Positions 25,059 to 33,225 of a stretch of 33,326 nt of DNA are shown piece after piece (position 1 is the stretch's first letter; each line of letters opens with the position of its first letter). The stretch lies in NCBI GenBank assembly GCA_028282645.1, contig JANQHM010000303.1, positions 1-33,326 on the forward strand, written 5' to 3'. This stretch comes from Candidatus Gastranaerophilales bacterium. Lineage in GTDB: Bacteria > Cyanobacteriota > Vampirovibrionia > Gastranaerophilales > JANQFW01. The translations under genes and the position numbers were made by a program. The notes under the pieces were generated by a model. That model was not told the DNA's origin. It made no database searches and was given only the letters and a program-made list of their open reading frames with translations.

Positions 25059-25330
25059 TATACTAACTCAAAAATACTTTTCAGATTATTTAATCGTGTA
25101 AAAGCTAATATAAAATAAGCTATTCTCTGAATTGGGAAGCTGAAGCGTTAAAAAGTGAAATGGTCAATTTTACTTTTTACTAAAGTTCATTCTAAAGAGT
25201 AATCTGAAATTGGTAGTGGTCAGTTGAGTACTGATACTTACAAGTAAACTTAAGTTATATCAAAAGCTTACAGCGATAACATAAGAAAGGTGATGACCAT
25301 CACCCTTAAATTTAATTTTGAACCAGAATA
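25059..25330 (+). repeat. Repeat A, copy 3, interrupted by a B element
   Basis: About 171 bp of repeat A from TATACTAACTC to AACCAGAATA, split near the right end by 93 bp of B plus an 8-bp duplication. It aligns along its whole length with the copy at 9220, including the inner AAAAAGTGAAAT hairpin. The repeat fills most of the 397-bp gap after cdaA; the remainder is plain AT-rich sequence. Confidence 0.8.
25212..25304 (+). mobile_element. Repeat B, copy 2, inserted into repeat A
   Basis: 93 bp from GGTAGTGGTCAG to GGTGATGACCATCACC. Flanks CTGAAATT (25204-25211) and CTTAAATT (25305-25312) agree at 7 of 8 positions. The uninterrupted A copy at 9220 shows the empty site. The GGTGATG-AC-CATCACC end is itself a palindrome. 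Confidence 0.85.
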
Positions 25331-25356
25331 ATTAGATTAATCAGATTAATGATATT

Positions 25357-27174
25357 ATGAAAAATTATAGCAATTTATATTTTAAAATAATAGATAAAAT
25401 TCGCAATAGTTTAGTGACAGATGAGGCTCTAAGCGAGATAACAGATGAATTAAAGGATTACTTTAATTGTGATTACGTTTGCATATTTAATATAGAAAGA
25501 AATCAATCGACAAACCTGTATGAAATAAAATCTATTTATGGACAGGAATATTTAAAAAAAGAAGAATCTATTATGAAGTTTATTAAAATTTATTCTTCTA
25601 ATTATTTTAATGAAGAAAGTCATTTTATAATCAAAGACAAAGATGTTGATTCCACTTTGTATGAATTATTAAATTGCATTAAAGAATTAAATATTACAAC
25701 AGCTCTCTTTATACCTATAAAAGTAGAAAATAAAATCTGTGCAAATGTATTATTTGTTGATAAAAAAGAATGTACAAAATGGAATATTAATGAAATCAAA
25801 CAAATACAGGCAATTATCGAGCATTCTTATTATGTAATAAAAAATAAAGAACTTAATAAAGAACTTAATAAAAAAGAAGAAAGAAAAAAAATTGTTAAAA
25901 AGGTTCTTAAAAATTTTAAAAACATAAGTGATATTAATGAGTTAAAACAAATTGCGATTCAAGATATTTCTAACCTGGCAAAGTCTGATAAATGCCGAAT
26001 AAGGTTTATGAAACCAGAAACAATGAAGGATGTTTACGATAAAGACATAACTTATGCAGAATCTGTTGATATTGAAGCAAAAGCATTAAATTTTCCTGAT
26101 GAGTTTTTAAAAAAATATGTTCCACACCTTAAAAAAGGCCTGCCCATTTGCATTCCAAATGTTAAACAATTAACAGATACCTTGTACGATACTGACTTAA
26201 CCTGCCTTTTTAGTAATTATGACTCAAAGTCCGCTTATATATTTCCTATGATATATAAAGAAGAGTTGACAGGAATTATTCAAATTGATTATGTCAATGA
26301 TAAACATATTCTTTTGGCGTATGACATAGAGACCATTATGATAATAATTGATCATGTAGCTTTTTTAATTGAAAATCATAGAGTTTTTAAAATGTTAAAG
26401 TCTTATATTGATCTGGAAAACTTTTTGACAGAAGAAGATAATATAATTATAAATAAAAAAATCGCATCAAAATTAGGTCTAAATAGTGCTATATTATATT
26501 CTTATCTTTTAAAAAACAGCTATGAATACAGTTGTAGCATATCCAGCTATAATAATGATTTTATGCTGGTGCCTACGCCTGATACAATAGAAAGAGCAAC
26601 TTTTTTAAATAAAGTTGATCAAGAAAATGCATTACTGGAATTAAAATATAAAAAGTTAATAATAATAAATGAACTTAATTCAAATGAAATGCATTATAAA
26701 TTATCAGAAAAACCAATATTAGATCAACTTTTAGAATCTGATAATAAAAATCCAAAGTTACTGAACAATAAGCTTTACATAAAAATTTCAGAAACTTTTG
26801 ATATTTATAATGACATCTATCCCAAAGAAGTAATAGAAGCAACAAATATGCTACTCAAAAAGTTAGCCAAATTTAAAATAAATGACATGTTTATACATAC
26901 AAACTTATACTCAGCTTTGATAAATACGATGCAGGATTATTTTCAGAAACATAATATGGAGCACTGTACCACAACAATCTTTATGAGTAATTTTCTGGAT
27001 TCATATTTGTCAGAAAAAAATTGTAATTATGTAACCCTTAACATTGATAATTTTGTTTTTAAACGCTTTAAATTATTTTTACAATATAAGCTAAAAGAAA
27101 TACTTTTTTTGATAACAGATTCTAAAATTCGATGCGGTTTTTTACAAAACTTTGATATTAATGTATTTGATTAA
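25357..27174 (+). CDS. GAF-GAF protein with winged-helix-like domain, putative sensor-regulator
   Basis: The 605-residue product appears to have two GAF sensor domains, residues about 10-165 (ALSEITDELKDYFNCDYVCIFN ... TTALFIPIKVENKICANVLF) and 185-345 (KSAYIFPMIYKEELTGIIQID). They are joined by a charged helix rich in NKELNKELNKKEE. Residues 365-470 look like a winged helix: KKIASKLGLNSAILYSYLLK, then TPDTIERATFLNKVDQENALLELKYKKLIIIN, a layout seen in DnaD-N and replication-initiator-type domains. The remaining 135 residues are helical and unassigned. No kinase, cyclase or PAS motifs are present, so it probably binds a small ligand and DNA directly. The ATG lacks a good ribosome binding site. 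It is convergent with ftsQ. Domain calls are from pattern, moderate certainty. Confidence 0.65.
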   Translation: MKNYSNLYFKIIDKIRNSLVTDEALSEITDELKDYFNCDYVCIFNIERNQSTNLYEIKSIYGQEYLKKEESIMKFIKIYSSNYFNEESHFIIKDKDVDSTLYELLNCIKELNITTALFIPIKVENKICANVLFVDKKECTKWNINEIKQIQAIIEHSYYVIKNKELNKELNKKEERKKIVKKVLKNFKNISDINELKQIAIQDISNLAKSDKCRIRFMKPETMKDVYDKDITYAESVDIEAKALNFPDEFLKKYVPHLKKGLPICIPNVKQLTDTLYDTDLTCLFSNYDSKSAYIFPMIYKEELTGIIQIDYVNDKHILLAYDIETIMIIIDHVAFLIENHRVFKMLKSYIDLENFLTEEDNIIINKKIASKLGLNSAILYSYLLKNSYEYSCSISSYNNDFMLVPTPDTIERATFLNKVDQENALLELKYKKLIIINELNSNEMHYKLSEKPILDQLLESDNKNPKLLNNKLYIKISETFDIYNDIYPKEVIEATNMLLKKLAKFKINDMFIHTNLYSALINTMQDYFQKHNMEHCTTTIFMSNFLDSYLSEKNCNYVTLNIDNFVFKRFKLFLQYKLKEILFLITDSKIRCGFLQNFDINVFD

Positions 27175-27218
27175 ATTTTTTCGGGTTATACTTCTCTGAA
27201 AAGAATAAAACGAGCATC

Positions 27219-28094
27219 CTATTTTTTCTCTTTAATTTTTATTGCTAAAGAATCGTCCCAACGTAAGTCTACATATTCAACTTCATTTTTGATTTCCATT
27301 GCTTGCTCAATAACTTCCGGGGTAAGTTGTTCTATTTTTTTTATAGTTTTAGAGTCAATGGGTCCCAAGCGCAGCTTTATATGCTTAAGCTGAGCATAGC
27401 AATCGTCGTAATCCCTTGTATCAATATACAATAGAGGTTGATTTGAATACAATTCCAGGCTTCTTGCTATTGTATAAATAAGCCTGATATGTTTAGAGGT
27501 CCATTTTTTATAATCAGCATAAGTTAATAACGTTAAAATTCTCCCCTGATAGTTTAAAGGCAGATACTTTTTCCCTATAATGCTGGCATCATTAGTAAAT
27601 ACGGCAATATAATCTACATTTGGCTTTGGCTTTATACCAATAACGGGTATTTTTTCATCTATAACTATTTTTAGCCTTGCAGGAGCCCAGTACCTGCGAA
27701 TAAAAATTTTTTTTACGGGTGAAAGTGCTTCAAGCTCTTCTTTTATTGGTGTAGTATCAAGCAGATATAAAGGCTTTTTAGGTAAATATACATATTTTAA
27801 TGCTTTTACAACCTGCTCCTTAGAAATTATTTGATTGCCTTCTATTTGAAGGCTGTTATTAGGGTAAGTTTTAAATATATCTTCGCTTAAATACCAAGCT
27901 TGTAAGCCGGATAATTTAATAATTATCCAGACCAGCAAAAGAATACCCAGGATTCTTACCAACACTCGAGATCTGGCAAGTGCTATTTGCCATTTTCTCA
28001 GCCTTCTTTTTAAGCGCAAATATTTTAATTTCCTCTGATGCCCGCTCAGGCTGATAGATATATTCTCACTATGTTTGGTATCACCTTTTTTCAA
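27219..28094 (-). CDS. ftsQ: FtsQ-type cell division protein (POTRA domain)
   Basis: This 291-residue protein has a basic cytosolic head, one membrane span at about residues 45-65 (VLVRILGILLLVWIIIKL), and then a POTRA domain: NSLQIEGNQIISKEQVVKAL, LYLLDTTPIKEELEALSPVKKIFIRRYWAPARLKIVIDEK. The beta domain ends with the KTIKKIEQLTPEVIEQA segment. FtsQ/DivIB links the early division ring to FtsL-FtsB and septal peptidoglycan synthesis. I choose a TTG start because GGAGAG lies seven bases before it; a TTG five codons upstream has no site. It is the last gene of the murC-murB-ddl operon, 75 bp after ddl. ftsZ, often next, is absent. Confidence 0.85.
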   Translation of the reverse strand: MKKGDTKHSENISISLSGHQRKLKYLRLKRRLRKWQIALARSRVLVRILGILLLVWIIIKLSGLQAWYLSEDIFKTYPNNSLQIEGNQIISKEQVVKALKYVYLPKKPLYLLDTTPIKEELEALSPVKKIFIRRYWAPARLKIVIDEKIPVIGIKPKPNVDYIAVFTNDASIIGKKYLPLNYQGRILTLLTYADYKKWTSKHIRLIYTIARSLELYSNQPLLYIDTRDYDDCYAQLKHIKLRLGPIDSKTIKKIEQLTPEVIEQAMEIKNEVEYVDLRWDDSLAIKIKEKK

Positions 28095-28169
28095 GCCTGT
28101 ACTCTCCAAAAACTTATAGATTATCGTTGATTTTACTTACCAGCTGAAGATATGATAACTATATTTTAA

Positions 28170-29138
28170 TTATATATTATAATAACAAAATAAAGCACTA
28201 TTTAAAATTATTGCTACCAGGTTGTCATAGCTAATGCCCATATTATTGGCCTGTGCAGGCAGATCGCTTAAATCAGTCATTCCGGGTATTGTATTTATTT
28301 CGATAACAAACGGGTTTCCATTTTCGTCAATAATAAAATCCACTCGGCTCATACCTTTTGCTCCAATTATCTTATGCACGTCAATTGATAAATTTTGTAT
28401 ATATTTGGTTAAATTATCATCTATTTTCGCCGGTAAAATAAACCGGGTCATTCCCTCAGTATATTTGGCTTTATAATCATACCATTCGGTTTTAGTTTTA
28501 AATTCCAGTATAGGAGTTGCAATAACATCATTTTGCATATCTAAAACTCCTACTGTAAGAGATTTACCATTTATGTATTTTTCAATCATTATGCCGGTTT
28601 TATATTGTGCAGCTTCATTAACAGCTTCAACCAAGTCTTGAGGATAATTTACTTTTGTCATACCTATACTTGAGCCTTCACTTACTGGTTTAACCATAAC
28701 AGGATAATCTAAATCCTTAAAAGTAAAGTTGCACAAGTCTTTTGAAGAATATACTGTAATAGAATCAATCACGGGGATTTTGTGTGTCTTTAAAAGATTT
28801 TTAGTCACATCTTTATCCATAGCTATAGAACTAGCCTGCACCCCGCTGCCTGTATAAGGAATACCTAAAATTTCAAGCAATCCCTGTATGCATCCATCTT
28901 CTCCGTATTTTCCGTGTAGTGCAATGTATGCTATTTCTATATTTTTTTGTTTTAAAGTTTCAGCAATGTTTCTGTCAACATCTACTAATTCCGCATTTTT
29001 ATATCCAAGCCTTTTTAAAGCCTCTAAACAATTTTTTCCGGATCTTAACGATACGTCCCTTTCATTGGATAATCCACCGCATAAAACCCCTATTTTTTTA
29101 TCAACCGGAACAGTTAATTCGACGTTAATTCCTGCCAT
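28170..29138 (-). CDS. ddl: D-alanine--D-alanine ligase
   Basis: Ddl makes the D-Ala-D-Ala dipeptide for the peptidoglycan stem. The 322-residue product has KIGVLCGGLSNERDVSLRSG at the N-terminus, ALHGKYGEDGCIQGLLE, the GIPYTGSGVQASSIAMDK segment, PVMVKPVSEGSSIGMTKV, and the Mg-binding SRVDFIIDENGNPFVIEIN with the closing GMTDLSDLPAQA. All expected ligase residues appear present. The ATG has AGAGG upstream and overlaps the murB 3' end by 25 bp. It is a separate enzyme from the Ddl-like ATP-grasp domain at 19114, which lacks these closing motifs. Confidence 0.97.
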   Translation of the reverse strand: MAGINVELTVPVDKKIGVLCGGLSNERDVSLRSGKNCLEALKRLGYKNAELVDVDRNIAETLKQKNIEIAYIALHGKYGEDGCIQGLLEILGIPYTGSGVQASSIAMDKDVTKNLLKTHKIPVIDSITVYSSKDLCNFTFKDLDYPVMVKPVSEGSSIGMTKVNYPQDLVEAVNEAAQYKTGIMIEKYINGKSLTVGVLDMQNDVIATPILEFKTKTEWYDYKAKYTEGMTRFILPAKIDDNLTKYIQNLSIDVHKIIGAKGMSRVDFIIDENGNPFVIEINTIPGMTDLSDLPAQANNMGISYDNLVAIILNSALFCYYNI

Positions 29139-30049
29139 ATTTCCTCTTCTTCCCTTGTTAAATAACCAATACACTTAATTTCCGGCTTAAGCTTGTATGA
29201 ATACTCAGCATTAACTGCTGATTGCATTTTATGCATTAATTTTAATACATCTACAGATGTAGCATTGCAAGAATTCACTATAAAATTGGCATGCTTATTT
29301 GACACAGAAGCTCCGCCTTCTCTCCATCCTTTTGCACCGAGTTGTTCCAGGAGCCTGCCGACATATATACCTTTTGCCGGATTTCTGAATGTGCTGCCTG
29401 CATTTGGTTCGCTTAACGGCGGATGATGTTTTTTTCTGTACTCAACAAAAAAGTTCATATTCTTCAAAAGTTGGTTAGTATCACCATTCTCCAGCTTAAA
29501 AGTAGCGCTAATAACAAAATGTTTTCCTGTTTCTACAAAAGAACTTCTATAATCTAAATTTAATTCTGACGCACTTAGCTCTAAGACTTCAGATGTTTCA
29601 AAGTCTAAAAATTCCACTGATTCTATGGTATCTTTTATGGCATGTCCGTGTGCTGATGAATTCATTGTAACCGCACCGCCGATTGTACCCGGTATACCAA
29701 TTAAAAATTCTAAACCTGCTAAGCTTTCTTTTGCTAAAGCTCTTGCTAATGTTGCAGATTTTACTCCGCTATAGCATTTAATTCTTTTATCGTCCAAAAA
29801 TTCAAAGCCGTTAAGATTATTTGTAAATATAACACCGCCTTTTATACCTTTAGATGATATCAAGACATTTGAACCACAGCCAAGAATATGTATTTCTTTA
29901 TTTAAAGTTTTCAGATAATCTTTTACTTGGCAAAGTTCTTCTTTATTAGAAGGAAAATATACATTTTCAGCTTTGCCCCCTATTTTTAATGTAGTATGAT
30001 TCGCTAAATAATAGTCTTTTGGCGATTTGCTTATTATATCACTTGTCAT
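29114..30049 (-). CDS. murB: UDP-N-acetylenolpyruvoylglucosamine reductase
   Basis: MurB reduces UDP-GlcNAc-enolpyruvate to UDP-MurNAc with NADPH and FAD. The 311-residue product has the FAD-binding TTLKIGGKAENVYFP and ILGCGSNVLIS, FLIGIPGTIGGAVTMNSSAHG, YRSSFVETGKHFVISATF with the catalytic region, EPNAGSTFRNPAKG (the Ser proton donor), and GGASVSNKHANFIVN. This is the type with the YRxS loop. AGAGG precedes the ATG. It starts 10 bp after murC and overlaps ddl, so the set is one operon. Confidence 0.97.
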   Translation of the reverse strand: MTSDIISKSPKDYYLANHTTLKIGGKAENVYFPSNKEELCQVKDYLKTLNKEIHILGCGSNVLISSKGIKGGVIFTNNLNGFEFLDDKRIKCYSGVKSATLARALAKESLAGLEFLIGIPGTIGGAVTMNSSAHGHAIKDTIESVEFLDFETSEVLELSASELNLDYRSSFVETGKHFVISATFKLENGDTNQLLKNMNFFVEYRKKHHPPLSEPNAGSTFRNPAKGIYVGRLLEQLGAKGWREGGASVSNKHANFIVNSCNATSVDVLKLMHKMQSAVNAEYSYKLKPEIKCIGYLTREEEEIWQELTSN

Positions 30050-30059
30050 AAATAGCCTC

Positions 30060-31517
30060 TTAATCTCCTGTCATCTTTAAAAGGTTTTTGCCCAGGCGTG
30101 TTATATCTCCTGCCCCTAACGTTAAAACAATATCATCATATTCTATTTCATTATAAATGGTTTGTGAGACAGCGTCTACTGAGCCCGATACATAGGTCGC
30201 ATCCTTATGAATAATATCTTTAATAAAATCAGCAGAAGATACGTTTTCAATAGGTGCTTCTCCAGCAGCATAAACATCACAAACTATAAGCTTATCTGCT
30301 AATTTAAAGCTTTTTTTAAATTCATCCCATAAATTTTTAAATCTTGAATACCTATGAGGCTGAAATATTGCAACAATTTTACCTTTATTCAAGTTCTCTT
30401 TTACAGAATTAGTTGCCTCTAAAGTCGATAAAATTTCACTGGGATGATGCGCATAATCATCTATAATTGTTGCTCCTTTGACTTCACCCAATTTTTGAAA
30501 TCTTCGTCCCATTCCTGTAAAAGAAGCTATTGTATATGCGGCTTTGGCAAAACTTACACCTGATTCCATTACAGCTGCAATTGCAGCTGTTGCATTTGAT
30601 ACATTATGTACTCCGGGTATGCTTAATGTAACCCTACCCAGCTTGTGTCCTAATTTATATAAGTCAAAAGAAGAATTAAAACCCTTAACTTCTATACATT
30701 TTACAGTATAATTAATTGCTTCGGAAAAGGCATTGGTACTGTAAAATACAAATTTATCATTTAAACCTAAACCTTGTAAAAGTTTTTTCGATCCCGGGCA
30801 ATCAATATTTATTATGGTTTTACTTTTTGCCGGCTGATTAAGGATAAATCTTTTAAATGTTTCAAGCACCTCATCAAATCCGCCACGGTAGTGGTCAACA
30901 TGATCAAGTTCCAAGTTTGTTATTATACTGATATTAGGCGAGTAATTAATAATAGTGCCGTCACTTTCATCAAGTTCAGCTACAAAAAAGTCACCTTTGC
31001 CGTATTTAGAATTTGTATCCAACTCCGGCATTATTCCGCCAACAACAAATGAAGGATCAGATTGAGCATTGTGAAGTATATGTACTATCATACCGGAAGT
31101 TGTTGTTTTGCCATGAGTTCCTGCTACACCTATTTTATTTATATTTTGTCCGGATATTTCCTTATTCATAAGTATATTAAGAAGTTGCGATCTGTGTAAT
31201 ATTGGTAGGCCTCTCTTAACAGCTTCTATATATTCAGGGTTATCATCAGTAATTGCAGAGCTAACAATAATAAGTGCCGCATTATTTATATTTTCAGTCT
31301 GTTGGCTAATATATACATTAGCACCCAGGTTTTTTAATTCATCTGTTATTTTGGATTCCTTTAGGTCAGAACCGCTTACGCTATAATTTTGTTCTAATAA
31401 ATACCTGGCAAGGGCACTCATTCCAATTCCGCCGATTCCTATAAAGTGTACGGATTTTTTTATGAATTCATCTATATTTAACGTGAATTTATTTTTAGAT
31501 ATATTTATATTTTCCAT
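30060..31517 (-). CDS. murC: UDP-N-acetylmuramate--L-alanine ligase
   Basis: MurC adds L-Ala to UDP-MurNAc with ATP, the first amino acid of the stem peptide. The 485-residue product has the UDP-binding VHFIGIGGIGMSALARYLL, the P-loop GVAGTHGKTTTSGMIVHIL, the TNLELDHVDHYRGGFDEV segment, GVHNVSNATAAIAA, and IIDDYAHHPSEILSTLEA with the Mur ligase C-terminal domain (FQPHRYSRFKNLWDEF). It leads the murC-murB-ddl-ftsQ operon, reading from a sigma70-like promoter about 45 bp upstream. The ribosome binding site before its ATG is poor. Confidence 0.98.
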   Translation of the reverse strand: MENINISKNKFTLNIDEFIKKSVHFIGIGGIGMSALARYLLEQNYSVSGSDLKESKITDELKNLGANVYISQQTENINNAALIIVSSAITDDNPEYIEAVKRGLPILHRSQLLNILMNKEISGQNINKIGVAGTHGKTTTSGMIVHILHNAQSDPSFVVGGIMPELDTNSKYGKGDFFVAELDESDGTIINYSPNISIITNLELDHVDHYRGGFDEVLETFKRFILNQPAKSKTIINIDCPGSKKLLQGLGLNDKFVFYSTNAFSEAINYTVKCIEVKGFNSSFDLYKLGHKLGRVTLSIPGVHNVSNATAAIAAVMESGVSFAKAAYTIASFTGMGRRFQKLGEVKGATIIDDYAHHPSEILSTLEATNSVKENLNKGKIVAIFQPHRYSRFKNLWDEFKKSFKLADKLIVCDVYAAGEAPIENVSSADFIKDIIHKDATYVSGSVDAVSQTIYNEIEYDDIVLTLGAGDITRLGKNLLKMTGD

Positions 31518-31560
31518 CTCAGTTTAGAAGGTCCTTTGGCAGAATAATCGGTACAAATAT

Positions 31561-31589
31561 ATTATAAACAACATAGTAATTCAAATCAA
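31561..31589 (-). promoter_or_regulatory. Sigma70-type promoter of murC-murB-ddl-ftsQ
   Basis: On the minus strand TTGATT, a 17-bp spacer and TATAAT, giving a short untranslated leader before murC. The divergent plus-strand side has only a lone TATAAT at 31652-31657. Confidence 0.7.
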
Positions 31590-31761
31590 AATATAAAAAA
31601 TCAAATGTTTATACCAGGTTAAACAATAGAAACTCTTTTACTTTTTTATTATATAATTCTTTTGTAAAGAAAATATTTATATTAATATTTTGTAATAATT
31701 TAGCAAATAGTTAATATTATTATTTTTTATATAAATGAATAAATTTATCAAAGAGGGAATG

Positions 31762-32298
31762 ATGGGAAGCAATAACATTCAAATCTTTAATGGCGTTCAA
31801 CCAAGCTTTAAAAGTGCTGATTTTTCTAAATTTAGTACGGGTTTTTATAAGCCGCCAGTACAAAGTCCTGCTCCTATTAGTGCAGGTTCTCTGAATAATG
31901 ATTATGAAGATAGTTTTGAATCTTATTCTCCTCCGCCTGTAAGAAGAAAAGACGGTCCTGTGCAACGTTTTAGAAATACGATATCAGGATTAAAAAAATT
32001 CGGAATCAGGTTTGGTGAGTATACCTGGGCCACAGTCATCGGTGGTATAGTTGGTCTAATGACCGGCTTTATGAGTGTAGGCATAATGCATGCCGTTCAT
32101 GCTCATGTAAAAAATAAACAAACTAATTCAGGCAAGCTTGCCGCAATCTTTACTAACCCTACATCACAAAAAGTTGGATTTGCAGCCACTTTTTTGGCTG
32201 CAGTTGGACTTAATTTGTTTAATGCAAGTCAAAACGTCAATGAGCGCGCCGCAGCTGTAGATCACAGATGGAACACCGGCCACAGAAAAGAATATTAA
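31762..32298 (+). CDS. Unknown small protein with two hydrophobic segments
   Basis: No family is recognised. From the ATG with AGAGGG upstream the product has 178 residues; an ATG nine codons earlier has no ribosome binding site. Residues 1-70 are polar and proline-rich (IQIFNGVQPSFKS, SYSPPPVRRKDGP). Two hydrophobic segments follow, TWATVIGGIVGLMTGFMSVGIM and KVGFAATFLAAVGLNLF, separated by a His/Lys-rich loop. The end is charged. The N-terminal lacks a signal peptide. The end of the second segment, LFNASQNVNERA, resembles IYKASKNIQKEN in the next gene, so the two may be distant paralogues. Likely membrane-associated. Confidence 0.7.
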   Translation: MGSNNIQIFNGVQPSFKSADFSKFSTGFYKPPVQSPAPISAGSLNNDYEDSFESYSPPPVRRKDGPVQRFRNTISGLKKFGIRFGEYTWATVIGGIVGLMTGFMSVGIMHAVHAHVKNKQTNSGKLAAIFTNPTSQKVGFAATFLAAVGLNLFNASQNVNERAAAVDHRWNTGHRKEY

Positions 32299-32300
32299 AA

Positions 32301-32399
32301 TAACTCTAAAATATTTTTCAAACTATCTAATCATGTAAAAGCTAATAAAAATAAGCTTATTCCAAAGAGAAATTTGAAATTTAATTGAGTATCAGTATA
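32301..32399 (+). repeat. Repeat A, copy 4 (short form)
   Basis: About 99 bp starting TAACTCTAAAATATTTTTCA and ending ATCAGTATAA, directly after the stop of the preceding gene. It lacks the inner hairpin found in the 9220 copy and the first TATAC. A further right-end-like remnant (AAGAGAAATCT..GAACCTGTA) lies at about 32505-32545 in the same gap. Confidence 0.7.
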
Positions 32400-32574
32400 A
32401 TAGTTTACATTTATTAAATTATCATTTATTTATTTATAAAACTGTGTTACTCTTTAGTTGGTTTAGTTATATAATAATAAATTAGATATAAATTATTATT
32501 ATGAAAAGAGAAATCTAAAATTTATTTGAGTTAACCGAGAACCTGTAAAAATAAAAATTTGAAGGGAGAAACTG

Positions 32575-33171
32575 ATGAAGTCTTATAATATTGGAGTGGA
32601 TTCACATATGTTTGTTGCCCGATCGAAGAATCAACAGCAAGCTAATAAGCAAGAACAAGGATTTACAAGTGATAACAAACCGGGACTTCAAAATAATAAA
32701 TTGAAGCTTCAGGATACTAAATTAAAATTAACAAATATTCACAATTTAAATGTATTTAATGGCAATAATAAACATGGTGATGTTGTGGAATTCAGTTCCA
32801 GAAAAAATCACAATAATGGTAAATCCGAACTAAATAAAAAAGTAAAGCCGGGCATAGAATATTTTAATGCAGCAATGAAAACGGTAGGTGCTTCAGGCAT
32901 TATGGGTGTTGTTGCGTTTGCACTATCCTCTATGGCAAGAAACCCTGAGGGACTGGGACTGGGCGTTGGTAAAAAGATTGCAGCAACTGTAACAGCAGCA
33001 GCTCTTCCTCTTTTAACATTACCTAGTTCTATTTATAAAGCAAGTAAAAATATTCAAAAAGAAAATAACAAAATGAATATAAGAGATGCTATTAATGATA
33101 AACTTGCATCAAAGGATAATAGTGCTGAAGACTTAAAGAATATGGCAAAAGCAACAAAATATTTAAAATAA
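32575..33171 (+). CDS. Unknown small protein with hydrophobic hairpin
   Basis: The 198-residue product is not recognised. Residues 1-95 are very polar and rich in Gln, Asn and Lys (NQQQANKQEQ, LKLQDTKLKLTN). Residues about 100-165 hold two hydrophobic segments, VGASGIMGVVAFALSSM and IAATVTAAALPLLTLPSSIY, split by a Gly/Lys loop. A basic/polar tail follows. GAAGGGAG nine bases before the ATG is a good ribosome binding site. Layout and the motif around YKASKNIQKEN suggest kinship with the preceding gene. A B element begins five bases after the stop. Confidence 0.75.
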   Translation: MKSYNIGVDSHMFVARSKNQQQANKQEQGFTSDNKPGLQNNKLKLQDTKLKLTNIHNLNVFNGNNKHGDVVEFSSRKNHNNGKSELNKKVKPGIEYFNAAMKTVGASGIMGVVAFALSSMARNPEGLGLGVGKKIAATVTAAALPLLTLPSSIYKASKNIQKENNKMNIRDAINDKLASKDNSAEDLKNMAKATKYLK

Positions 33172-33176
33172 AAAAT

Positions 33177-33225
33177 GGTAGCGCTCAGTTGAGTACTGAT
33201 GCTTACAAGTAAACTTAAGTTATAT
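33177..33225 (+). mobile_element. Repeat B, copy 4, interrupted by a group II intron
   Basis: The first 49 bases match the copy at 25212 (GGTAGCGCTCAGTTGAGTAC onward to AAGTTATAT) with few differences. Identity then stops abruptly at the intron boundary. The remaining half of B should lie beyond the intron, outside the window. Confidence 0.8.
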
